Shown in pieces: positions 28,701 through 38,374 of a DNA stretch of 38,374 bases. This DNA is from Chlamydomonas sphaeroides. Its lineage: Eukaryota; Chlorophyta; Chlorophyceae; Chlamydomonadales; Chlamydomonadaceae. Position 1 is the stretch's first letter, and each line of letters begins with the position of its first letter. The stretch covers positions 15,697 to 54,070 of the forward strand of contig BDDC01000569.1 of assembly GCA_001662425.1 (NCBI GenBank), in the 5' to 3' direction. Made by a program: the position numbers and the translations under genes. The notes beneath the pieces are model-generated. The model had not been told where the DNA came from. It saw only the letters and a program-made list of their open reading frames with translations, and made no database searches.

Positions 28701-30939
28701 CTGCTGTTCGCCTGCCTCAGCCTCCACGGCCGGGGCCGCGCCACTGGCACCGCCGCCGCCGCTGCTGCTGCGGCGGGCGTCGCCCTCCCAGCACATGCCC
28801 TCCAGCTCCACCGCCGTCTCGAGCAGCAGGCGCAGGTCGGCGGCCGCCGCCTCCGAGCCCGCGGCCTCGGCGGCCTCGGCGTCGCGCCGCAGCCGCTCCT
28901 GCGCCGCCACGATCCACGTGTGGCTGGGCATCAGCCGCAGCTCAAACATGGCCTGCGGGTGGGGTCGGGTACGTTCGCCGCGCACAATCAGTTTACAGAG
29001 ACCAACATGAACCCCACACTTGCAGGATCTTGACAACATGCGAAAGAGAACCATTTGGTAGCCCAGCGCGCCTCACCTGCAGCACTTCCGATAGCGAGCC
29101 CCAGCTCAGCGTGTCGGGCTGCTGCTGCTGCAGGGCTGCCTCCAGCCGGGCCACACCCTCGGGCCCGTCAAGCAGAGCCAGCGGGCTGCGCGGGTGAGGC
29201 CCGGCCTGCTGCTGCCGCCACTGCTGCACCGTCTTCCCGGCCACTGCCAGCGCGTCTTCCAAAGTCGGCAGCGCCGGGGTCAAGGGAGAGGGTGCGGCCG
29301 GGGAGGCTGCCGCAGGGGCTGGGGACGCGGCTGGGGATGCAGCAGCGGCCGTGGCTGGAGGAGGTGCGGAGGTCGCAGCCGGCGGCGGCCCCAGTGCTGG
29401 GGTTGGGGGCGGAGCTGAGGTTGCCGAGGCCGAGGCCGCGGCGGGGGGCGAGGAGGGTGCTAAGCTGCCGACAGACGCTGCCGGCTGTGGCGCCGCCGCG
29501 ACAGCCCTGGGTGCGGCCGCGGGCTGCTGGGCTGCTGCCCCACCGGTGGGCTTGGCTGGCGCTGCAGCAGTTGCGGGGCCGCCCGCTGCTGCGGGCGCCG
29601 GCGCAGGTCGGGCGGCATCCCTCGGCTGAGACCGCGCCGGCTGCTGCGCATGCGCACCTCGGCCGCCCTGCTGCTGGCCCTCCCTCCGCGCCGGCCGCTG
29701 GCCCTGCGCCGCCGCGCCCTGCTGCCCGCCTGCCGCAGCCCGGCGGCCACCGACATACCTCCCACCGCCCGGCCGCCCGGCGCCAGCGCTCGGGCCAGCA
29801 GCCGCCTCGGCCGCGGGCGCATTGATAGGGGGCGCCGTGACAGCAGCCGGCGCAGCCGGTGGCGCTGAGGAGCTCGCAGCTACCGCCGCAGGCCCTGCTG
29901 AGGCCCCGGCCTGGAGCTCTGCGGGGCCAGCTGAGGCCCCGGCTGCGGGCCCGGCAGCTTCGGCCTTGGGCACCGCGGACGCGGCCGATGGGGATGCGCT
30001 GCTACCCGTGGGCCCAGAGCCCCCGGCCTGGAGGCCCAGGGCCCCCGTAGCCCGCTCCACGACTCCCTGCAGGCCCGGCGACAGGCGTGGCAGCTGCGGC
30101 TGCAGGCGACCCAGCAGCTCAGAGGCCAGCGCGCGGCCCTCCTGCGCGGCGCCGGGCGTCGCCCCGGTCGAACCCTGCGGGGCGCCGGGCAGCGCGGGTC
30201 ATGGGCAGGCGTCAGGCGGGCAGCGGCATGCTGTTTGGGTCCTCGGAGCAAGCGGCGCCGCGGCGCGCAGGGCGCAGGTTACGTGCGGGCTAAGCGGCTG
30301 AGGCGCGGCCAACGAGCCAAGCGGGTGCGTGCGTCCGTGCGGTCCGCTGCGGCAGCATGCCGCGGGCCTTCCAGTGCGACCGCCCCCGCCACCGAGCACA
30401 TTCGTCTGCAAGGGCCCCCATAGCCGTGGCCTGCCTCCCGCGCGGCTGCATGCGCCTGCGCTGCCCGCTGGCGCCAGGGGCGGCACGCCGGCCCCGGCAC
30501 ACGCACCGCCTGCGACGACAGCTGCACCAGCATGGCCACGCAGTGGGCGGTGGTGAGGCAGCCGCCCTGCAGCGCCTGCTGCCGGATGCCTCTCAGCTCG
30601 CTGGCGGAGCGGGCGCGGGGGATGGCGTCCAGCAGGGCGGCGGCGAGGGAGGCGCGGTCGCCGCTGGCGTCCGGGGGCGGCGGCGGAGGGGCGGTGTGGG
30701 GCTGGGACGCATGGAGCGGGGCACCGGGCCGCGCTACCTGCGGGGACGGGACGGCGTGAAGGGTTGGGGTTTGACGGGTTGGGGAGGGGGGAGCGCTGGC
30801 GATGAAGGCAGGAGCGGGGCTTCCGGAAGGTGCGTGCCTTGTGGCTGCCGGCGTGTCGGCGGTGCCGCCAGGTGCCTGTTGCAGTTGTGACCGACGAAGA
30901 GCACGATTCTGGAGCTGACAGGAGCGCTGCGCGTAGCAT
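25707..30939 (-). CDS. Large OPR-like helical-repeat protein, probably organellar RNA-binding, ~1490 aa
   Basis: Five exons: 30939-30892 (tentative), 30737-30507, 30174-29077, 28952-26388, 26237-25707. All introns are phase 0. The N-terminus is short and Ser/Ala-rich, compatible with an organelle transit peptide. Exon 2 has a helical segment (SLAAALLDAIPRARSASEL) typical of the start of such proteins. Residues ~150-370 and ~560-690 are low-complexity, Pro/Ala/Gln-rich, including a Glu-Pro run near residue 650. The C-terminal half is built of Ala/Leu-rich helical pairs such as LPPDELARLLWRCAGFRALP, GALARVGWCLARMGTVP and LMLRGLSLLGYRPPEPWLAA. These fit the octotricopeptide (OPR) pattern of LAxLLWALAxLG followed by PP-x-W-L. 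OPR proteins in green algae usually act in maturation or translation of specific chloroplast or mitochondrial mRNAs; the target here is unknown. No RAP domain was recognised. Confidence 0.68.
28352..28388 (-). repeat. Hexanucleotide repeat encoding a Glu-Pro run
   Basis: On the plus strand this reads as repeated CTCTGG units. On the coding strand it gives alternating Glu and Pro codons inside the OPR-like protein. It lies in frame in a long low-complexity linker, so unit-number changes would be tolerated. It is a simple-sequence expansion, not a mobile element. Confidence 0.75.
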
Positions 30940-31410
30940 ATGCTGAGTGGCTAGCAGCGAAGCTGGACCTGCAGTGCCGGCGGCAGCCCTGCCGCCGCCA
31001 CCGATGCCGCGCGCCGGGCAGCTCGCCATTTATACGCGTCACAAGGTTACTGTGCTTTTTGTCTCATGACAATCACTTGATGCTGCTGACCGAAGTCCGG
31101 CAGTCGCCCGCTCAAAGGTCAACAAGGGCTTCCCGCGACGAGTCTGTTTGTAAAGCTAAATGCCGGCTATCGTTTGGTGAGTAGCGGGCTCAGTCACATG
31201 GGTGGAAACGATTCCTTTCGGTCCTGAGACTGCAAGCGATTGGCATCGCCGGAACCGCTACTTTAGCCTGCTTTGTGCATATCCGCACCGAACCTTCAAG
31301 TCGTCAGCCACACCTATACGCACACGGGCGCAAGCAACTCCGCCACTCCTCCTATACATGCGTGCCGTTAATCAGACGAAGTAAAACCTGCTTGGCCTGA
31401 CGCTAGCATC
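30940..31410. promoter_or_regulatory. Divergent promoter region between the OPR-like and CAX genes
   Basis: This 471-bp region lies between two start codons facing outwards. On the minus strand a TATAAA box sits at 31034-31029, 90 nt upstream of the chosen OPR ATG at 30939. It overlaps another in-frame ATG at 31029, which argues that the downstream ATG is the start if the box is used. On the CAX side only TATA-like fragments (for example CTATACAT near 31352) are seen. No other gene was found. Confidence 0.5.
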
Positions 31411-34400
31411 ATGTCTCAGCAACGCAAGGCCGCCATAGGCATCGTGAAGGCGGAGGCACGCCAAAAGCTTGCTGATTTGGACGCGGAGGACGAGGCCGAG
31501 CTTGAGGAGGCGCTGTTGAACGCCGGTGGTTCCCCACCTCTAGGCCGTAAGCACCTTTGCACCCGCTAGCGCGCTCCGTGTGAGGCCGTCTGCAAGCCGC
31601 GACCGCCCGCGGAGATGGCGGAAACCGTACGCGCCGCCGACCTGCTGCCCGACCCTCGCCGCCGTCGCCCTCCCCTTTCCCCGACCCCACGGCGATCCTC
31701 CGCGCTTTGCACACACTCGCAGGCATCAGCAATGGCGGCGAGCCCGTCTCCTTCGGCCGCACCAGCACGGGGCCGGCGGGGCTCAGCCGCCAGCGTGTGT
31801 CGCACACGGGGCAAGACCGCACGCTGAGCCGCATGTCCGTCCTCAGCGCTGCGCCCAAGTGGTTTGTCCGCGACTACCTCGCCCTCAAGGTGTGTTGGTG
31901 CGGGCCCCATGCCCAGCTGTCCAACCCCATACCACAGCGCAGGGCTCGGTTGGCGCTGTGGCAGCGTTGGCGCTGAGGCATGCCATCGCACAGCGCCGCC
32001 CGCCTAGCGCCAATGCTGGATTGCGGATGCCTGCCCCCCTGCTTGTCCTCAGTCCCCAACCTCCCCCGCACCCTCTACCGTCATCCCGCCCGTGCTGCTC
32101 GCGGCCGTGTCGCCCCATGCAGGAGATCCTGCTGTCCTCCTACTTCAACCTCATGCTCATTTGCATCCCGCTGGGCTGGGCGTCGGCGGTGCTCAACTGG
32201 GGCCCCGTCGCGACCTTCTCCCTGGTGAGACCCCTGTTGGGCTTGCCGCCCTGCGCTGCCGACTGCTCTGCCCTGCTGGCCCCCCCCCCCACACACACAA
32301 ACACTGGAACACACTCAAGACCGAATTCCCTCTTCGCACGGCCGACGCGCCACTCCACCCGGGGCAGGCTGGGCCTCGCTTCCGCACTGGCGCATTAAGA
32401 CGCATTCCCTCTGCGCACGGCCGACGCGCCACTCTGCCCGGGGCGAGCTGTGCCGCGTGTGGGGTTCTGTTCTACTTCACACTTGAACACACAAGATTGC
32501 GCTCGCTGCCCGCCGTCACCTGCGCCAGCCGCCAGCCGCCGCCTACCAGCCTGCCTGACGCCCAGCCTGCGTTGTTCCCTGCCTCCACCCGCCCGGCTCC
32601 TGCAGAACTTCCTGGCGCTCATCCCGCTGGCGCTCATCCTGGGCGACATCACCGAGGTGCGGCCGGGCAGGGGCGCCGCTGGGTCGGCATGCTAGGGCGC
32701 CAGTTCAGGCAGCAAGGGTAGGCTGCAAGGGTAGGCTGCACGGCACCTGTCCACTGTCCAGGAGACGTACAGGCACGGCATGGCCGGGGTGCGGGCGGGC
32801 AGGCCGGGGCCCGTTTGGGTCGCACGGATCGTGCGCTGGCGCCACGCGGTGCCCCCCGCGAGCCGCTGCGGTGCCCCCCGCCCGCGGGGTTTATTCTGAC
32901 GGGGCCGTGGCCGCCCTGGTGCAGGACCTGGCGGTGCGCTTCGGTGACGTGGTGGGCGGCCTCATCAACGCCACCTTCGGCAACGTGGTGGAGCTCATGG
33001 TGGGGTGGCGGGGACTTGGGAGGGGAGCGGAGGGAGGGAGGGAGGGAGGTGGAGGGGGCCCAGGCGTGGGTTGGGATGGGGCGCAGAGACCCACGCCCGC
33101 CCGGCCTTGCTGCACGCGGCCGGCCGGTCCTAGCAGGGCCAGGGCCAGGGCGTGCCTCATCGCACAAGCTGTAGCGGTTGCAGCGCTCCTGGCCGCCATG
33201 CCCTGACCCCGCCGCCGCTCCTGCCCACCCGCCTCGCGCCCAGGTGAGCCTGTTCGCGCTGTTCAAGAACCTGTTCACGGTGGTGGCCGCCTCGCTGCTG
33301 GGCTCCATCCTGTCCAACCTGCTGCTGGTGCTAGGTGAGCGGGGGCCAGGAAGGGGGCAGGGCAGGGTAGGGTAGGGCTGCACCAGGGGGCGCCGCAACA
33401 CGGGCCCTCGGCGGCAGGCGGTGTGGCCGCCGTGGGGGCAGCACGGCAGGCAGCGGCGACACCGCCTTGCAGCCGCCGCAGCGGAGGGGACGCAGCTGTG
33501 GGCAGCGGTGGGTCACCGTGTGCACCGGGGGCTGCCTGGTAGCCCAGCCAGCCGAGTGTGGCGGCAACACGACAAGGCGGTCCGCCACCGCCGGCCACGG
33601 CTCGTCTCCCCGCCCTGCCCCGCCCCGCGCCGCCCTGGCCGCAGGCTGCTCGTTCTTCCTGGGCGGCCTCTACCACAACGTGCAGACCTTCAACGCCATG
33701 AGCAACAGGTGCGGCCGGGGCCCGTGGGCGAAGGACGGCGTGGAGGTGGCGTGATGAGCGACAGCAGGAGGGCGCCGCCGCAGCGGCACCGGCGACCCGG
33801 CGGCACCCAGCAGCCTGGGTGCGACGTGTAGGGACGCGCGCACTGCCGCCCTGTGCCGCCCCTCCCCGCTGCCTCCTCCCCCACCGCTCCTGCCCTCCCT
33901 CGCTGCCGCAGGGCCTGCTCCTCGCTGCTCATGCTGGCCTGCATCTGTGAGCGGGGCTGCGTGCTGTGCTCGCATGGCAGGGCGGGCCCGAGGGCCGCAG
34001 GGCCGGGAGCCGCAGCCGGGCGTGGATGGCGGCGGGCGGCGCGGCAGCCCAGACCCCACGCCGCAGGGCCCGATGCCACCCTGACCCCGGCCCCCTGTCG
34101 GCCTCCGCGCGGCGCCCAACAGCCACCAACTCCATTCCGGCCCCTTTCTCTCACCCCCGCCTCTCCCCCAGGCATCTGCATTCCCTCCGCCGCCTCCATG
34201 CTGCTGGTGGACGACGCGGCCCTGCGCGCCGACTGGATCCTGGACGTGTCTCGCGGCACCGCCGTCATCATGCTCATCTGGTGAGGGAGGAGGGAGAGCT
34301 GGCGCAGCAGCAGCGGCGTGAGCGGCCCCTCCGGCTGCCTGCTTACTCGCCGCGGCCTCCCCAGCGCCGCGGTCCAGCCCGTCCCCCGCGTTCCTTGCCC

Positions 34401-36252
34401 GCATACCTGCCTCGGCCGCCTCCCTCCCAACCCATCACCCTCCTTCCCTTCCCTCGCCTCCCCTGCCCCCAGCTACCTGTGCTACCTGGCCTTCCAGCTC
34501 AAGACGCACGCGGAGCTGTTCAAGGGCGACGACGACGACGCGGTGCCCATGCTGACGCTGGGCACCTCGCTGGGCGCGCTCACCGCCATCACCGGCCTGG
34601 TGGCGGTGAGCTCCGAGTTCCTCACCGACAGCATCGAGGACGGTGAGCGGGGTGGATGGGGAGCGAATGAGGCAGTGCAGGGGGGGAGCGCGTGAGGCAG
34701 TGCAGGGGGGAGCGCACGGGCAGGCGGAAGCCGCGCCTCAGGTCCGTCTGTGCGCACTGCCGGCTGCGCTCCGAGCGTGCCTGTGCCCCGCGCGGCGCCC
34801 TCACGCCACGCGCGCCACGGCAGCTTGGGGTTGAGGCAAGGGCGACATGAGGATGGGACAGCACACGCCGCCTCCTCCCCCCTCCTCCTCCCCCCTCCCC
34901 CCGCCCTCCGCACCCGCAGTGTCCAAGAACACGGGCATCAGCGAGGCGTTCATAGGTGGGTGCGTGCGAGCGTGCGACCCCCTCGCGCCAGTTGAGGGGC
35001 CCTGATGCTGCACCGGCAGCCCCTCGGCGGCGAGGGCTGGCACTGTCCGCACACGCAGTCGCACGCACCGGCGGCAGTCCGCTGCACCTGCGCCTGAAGC
35101 CTGAAGCATCCGTGACCGCTTTGCCACGCTCGCGCCGCACCCCTCCTCACACCACCTCGCTGCTCTCCCACCCTGCCGCTCCACCCCCAGGCCTCATCCT
35201 GCTGCCCATTGCCGGCAACGCCTGCGAGCACCTGACCGCGTGCATCGTGGCCATGCGCAACAAGATGGACCTGTGAGGAGGGCTGGGGGGCGCTTGGAAG
35301 GAGGGGCATTCACGGGAGGGCAGGGTATGTGCCAGTCCGACCTCTCCGCCATGCGCAACAAGGTGGGGCATACCGATGTGGTGGTCGCGCATCGCGGCTT
35401 GAACGCCTGCTGGCGCCCTGGGACAGCAAGCGTCCGGGTCGCTGACGCGCTCCCACCGTTGCCGCCTCGTCCGCTGCCCCCACCCGCAGCTCCATGGGCG
35501 TGGCCGTCGGCTCATCCATCCAGGTGCGTCCGTGTCGCGCCGCCCCATCATGACAGCCCCCACTCACCTCCACCGCCAAGTAGCACGCACCGCAGCCCGG
35601 CCCGCCCCTGCTGCCGCCCGCTCGGCACCCCCGCGCTGCACCTGACCAGCCCTGTGCCTGCCTGGCGCCACTGCCACCCCCTGCGCCGCGCACTGCCGGG
35701 TGCTGACCCAAACACACCCGCCGCCGCCGCCGCCTCGCCCCGCCCTCCCGCCGCTGCAGATCGCACTGTTCGCCATCCCCTTCTGCGTGGTGGTGGGCTG
35801 GGCCACCGGCCACAACTTCTCGCTCGACTTCTCGCCCTTCAGCGCCATGGTGCTGGCCGTGTGCGTCATCCACGCGGTGAGGCGCACGGGGCGCTTGCTT
35901 GCCGGGGGCCAGCAAGGGGGCCAGGGCAGAGGCCGCAGGCCGCTTGCTTTCCGGGGGCCAGCAAGGGCGCAGGGGAGGTGCCGTCCAGGGCACGGGCCGC
36001 CGGCCGTTGCGCCCGCCGGCTGCCTGGGCGCTTGCCGCCCAGGCTCCTGAGGCCGCGCAGGTCGGGGGCCCTGTCCCCGATCCTCGCGCTGCCGTGCTGC
36101 TGTTTGACCGGCCGCCCGCTGCCTGCCGGCTGCTCCCTCCAACGTCCACCCTGCAGAACTTCGTGACCGCCGACGCCACCAGCCACTGGCTGCTGGGCGT
36201 GCAGCTCGTCGCGCTCTATTGCTTGATTGCCATCGCCTTCTTCTACCAGTAG
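31411..36252 (+). CDS. CAX: CAX-type Ca2+(cation)/H+ exchanger, ~454 aa
   Basis: Fifteen exons: 31411-31546, 31723-31889, 32123-32224, 32606-32656, 32925-32999, 33244-33334, 33645-33708, 33912-33946, 34172-34280, 34473-34642, 34920-34955, 35191-35272, 35490-35523, 35760-35876, 36157-36252; 455 codons including stop. About 100 hydrophilic residues precede the first membrane helix. The two inverted alpha repeats typical of the family are clear: GLINATFGNVVELMVSLFAL (~163-182) and GNACEHLTACIVAMRNKMDL (~354-373), each holding the GN...E...A pattern. They are followed by GSSIQIALFAIPFCVVVGW. An acidic loop (KGDDDDAVP, ~294-302) splits the two halves, as in other CAX proteins. The product would sit in a vacuolar/acidocalcisome or plasma membrane and export Ca2+ from the cytosol using the proton gradient. 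Subfamily and organelle cannot be settled from sequence alone. Confidence 0.9.
32317..32450. repeat. Two-unit direct repeat in CAX intron 3
   Basis: Two copies of a ~54-bp unit (32317-32371 and 32397-32450) share the core GCACGGCCGACGCGCCACTC with a few differences around it. The repeat lies wholly in the intron and is preceded by a C-run and CA-repeat at 32281-32300. It looks like a local tandem duplication. Confidence 0.75.
34667..34716. repeat. Two-unit ~24-bp tandem repeat in CAX intron 10
   Basis: The unit TGAGGCAGTGCAGGGGGGAG plus a short GCGC tail occurs twice head to tail, directly after the exon that encodes the acidic loop and fifth-repeat helices. It is purely intronic. Confidence 0.7.
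35892..35970. repeat. Two-unit direct repeat in CAX intron 14
   Basis: Units at 35892-35920 and 35941-35970 share CCGGGGGCCAGCAAGGG and flanking CGCTTGCTT. The duplication lies in the intron before the last coding exon. It is a local duplication with no sign of a mobile element. Confidence 0.7.
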
Positions 36253-36979
36253 CGGGCTACGCGAAGCAGAGCGCAGCAACGGGCGCGCCGAGGCAAGGCG
36301 CCACGGCTGACGGACGGTGGGCAACATTTGCCGCACGGCGCGGAGACCGTGGGGGCCTTGCCGCAACCGCCTGGGTGGTCGGGGCTTGGATTTGCGCGCG
36401 CCAACCCGCAGTGGCCGCTGACTGGCTGGGGGCAGGGTTGGGTAACGTGCGAAACTACTGCGTGCGGAAGCGCTTGGACCTGGGCTGCGTGCAGGGTGCG
36501 TAGCGATGAGGGCTGTGTGTCTGACGAACTGGCGCGAGCTGGGCCAGGGTAGAGCCCCTCGCTCCTGAACTGAGCCTTAATTGGCGTATGGGCGACGGAT
36601 TGAAGTGGTCGCCTGGGCGTGAGCTTTGTGTGGTTTACTGGAGATATGAAATTTGGTTAGCGCTCTTGTGATTGAAGCCGTGGTGTTAGGCTCCTGCGCG
36701 GGCATATTGCGGTTTGGACTTGCATTCTGGAGCGCTTGGCTTGTTCGAGGGGCCAGCGCTGGAGGGGGCCGGGATTGAGGCACCATAGGGTTCGTGTGTC
36801 GATCGGTACTTCCCTAGGGAAAGCGTTGTAAGACGTGCACCCACACCGGCTCAATACGCACACTTGCTTGCAGGAAGCTGTGAACTAACGCGGCGACAGC
36901 GACGCTTCAGTCGACACCTCAACGCCGCAACAGTCCTCCGTCCTACATACGCATTGACCTATAGCTCGATTGTGCGCAC
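36253..36979. other. Intergenic region between the CAX and GLTP genes
   Basis: 727 bp between two plus-strand genes. A TGTAA at 36827-36831, about 575 nt after the CAX stop, is a plausible poly(A) signal and would give a long 3' UTR. The remaining ~150 bp would then serve as promoter and 5' UTR of the GLTP gene. Short frames occur on both strands but none shows a domain or splice-consistent continuation. Confidence 0.5.
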
Positions 36980-38374
36980 ATGAGCAACGCGTTCGCTAAG
37001 GCAGCGAGCTTCCTGCCCGGCGTCAAGGGCGAGGATGGCTTCATCCTCACGCAGCCGTTCCTTGACACCTGCCGACAAGTGCTGCCCGTAGTTGGTCAGT
37101 CCACGCTCATTTTTAACTCTTCACTCAGTCTCTCGAGGGCTGCGCCGGTCAGTACACATCCGGCACCATCTCCCACATGCCGCCTGGCCCCCGGCCGCAG
37201 AGAAGCTGGGGACAGCCTTCGCGCTGGTCAAGACCGATGTCGGAGGCAACATAGAGGTAGGCTGCAGGCTTACGGAACAGATGCTGCCAGCAGAACTCCC
37301 CTTGCCAAGGCCGCCGTGCTGGCGACCCGCCAGAAACAAATGCACGGCTTGCCCGCCCGGCCCGCAGCGCCTCGCTGCCCGCGCTGCCAAGGACCCCGAG
37401 CGCTACAAGCGCCTGTTCACAATCGTGCAAGATGAGATGGTGGAGAAGACGCAGGGCGAGAGCACCTCTTGCACCAAAGGCCTGCTGTGGCTCAAGCGGT
37501 GAGCGGCCCAGCCGCCACCGCAGCCACAACGCCACGCAGCCGCGGTGCCTCCTGTGCTAGGCAACATGCGCAGCTGCTGCTGTGCACGGCTATGCGCAGT
37601 GTGTCCCGACGCTGGCACCCATAGCCGCAGCCCAGCGTGCTATGCTCTGTGCTGCCAGGCCCCTTTAGCCCCACCCTGCGGATATCGTACTGTGCCCCAA
37701 GTTACCCAACGCCTGCGGCCGTGTCCCGCCCCCCCGCCCAACCCCACCTGATCCCTGCCCTGCCCATGCCCCCCTCCATGCCCCGCCCTGCCCACAGCGC
37801 CATGGAGTTCATCTGCGCGCTGCTGAAGCGCATCCACGACGACAGCGCCTCGCCGCTCAGCACCGCGGTGGACGAGACGTACCGCGCCACGCTGATGCAG
37901 TTCCACGGCTTCTTCGCGTCCAGCGCCTTCACGGTGAGGGACGCAGGGCCCTGCAAGAGGACGACGTTGCAGCGCGAGCAGCGCTGTAGCAGGCGGTGGG
38001 GGCGATCGCCCGTGGGCTGGCCCGGTGTTGCATGGCAGCTAGCCCCGAGGCAAGCCTGCAGTGCCAGCCAGCGGCTGCGCGCCCGGCCCTGTGGCCTTGC
38101 AAGCGCCACCTCATGCACCCCCGGCCGCGCCCCATCCCCTCGCTCGCCCCACACCGGCCCCCTGCCGCAGCTGGCGTTCAAGTTTGTGCCCTCGCGCGAG
38201 GCCTTCCTGGCCAACGTGGGCGAGGGCCCCGGCGTCATGGACGACATGGCGGCCTTCTACACGTCCTTCTCGGGGGTGCTGGCCGAGGTGCACGCCTGGA
38301 TGGTGCGGGGGGGCGTGGGGGGCGGGGGGCCGGGGGAGGGGGTGTGGGGATGTGGGGGGCTGGGGGTGGCGAAC
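36980..38374 (+). CDS. Glycolipid transfer protein (GLTP-domain), 3' end outside the window
   Basis: Exons seen: 36980-37094, 37201-37256, 37368-37498, 37798-37933, 38171-38302, then an intron running off the window; about 190 residues are visible. The ATG at 36980 opens MSNAFAKAASFLPGV. GLTP hallmarks are present in order: KTDVGGNIERL (the D...N headgroup-binding pair of the DxxxN motif), LLWLKRAMEFI (the conserved Trp and its WLKR stretch) and ATLMQFHGFFASSAF (the conserved His region). The protein would move sphingolipids or glycolipids between membranes in the cytosol. At the place of the lysine that follows the D...N pair in human GLTP there is an arginine here. The last helix is missing because of the window end. 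Confidence 0.87.

Noticed and set aside
32101..36250. A small gene or mobile element inside the CAX introns
   Set aside because: Only short direct repeats are present; no open frame, terminal repeat or transposase-like motif was found.

Overview
The window reads as GC-rich nuclear DNA of a green alga, most likely a core chlorophyte of the Chlamydomonas/Volvox type. The reasons are many short GT-AG introns in Ala/Pro/Gln-rich genes, a flagellar central-apparatus protein, an OPR-type organellar protein, a plastid MurE-like protein, and TGTAA motifs (the green-algal poly(A) signal) downstream of several genes. There are eight protein-coding genes, two cut by the window ends, and four box C/D snoRNAs inside introns. 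The exon models were built by hand from splice sites and reading phase. All six complete models sum to a multiple of three.

Layout, left to right. Two tandem paralogous secretory glycosyltransferase genes lie on the minus strand: the downstream one is truncated (1-896) and the complete one spans 1215-5389. Next, also minus, is a 12-exon gene for a plastid MurE-like Mur-ligase-fold protein (5771-11600; compare plant MurE/pTAC11/PAP11). Its introns 8 and 9 carry the four snoRNA copies in sense orientation. A 401-bp divergent intergenic region separates it from a 21-exon plus-strand gene (12002-23104) for a FAP42-type flagellar protein of about 2530 aa, with an androglobin/calpain-like N-terminus, five guanylate-kinase-like modules and one adenylate-kinase module. 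It converges on a minus-strand gene for the kinetochore protein SPC24 (24114-25159). Upstream of SPC24, also minus, is a large helical-repeat (OPR-like) protein (25707-30939). Divergent from that, on the plus strand, are a CAX-type Ca2+/H+ exchanger (31411-36252) and a GLTP-domain lipid-transfer protein that runs off the right edge (36980 to the end).

The protein genes do not form one pathway, as is usual for a nuclear locus. The most notable signal is non-coding. Four copies of an 82-84 nt element have boxes C, D', C' and D, a short terminal stem and an 11-nt antisense match to a conserved 18S rRNA segment, so they look like an intronic snoRNA cluster hosted by a plastid-protein gene. A second point is that the MurE-like protein has lost several ligase active-site motifs while keeping an intact reading frame, which suggests a structural pseudoenzyme.
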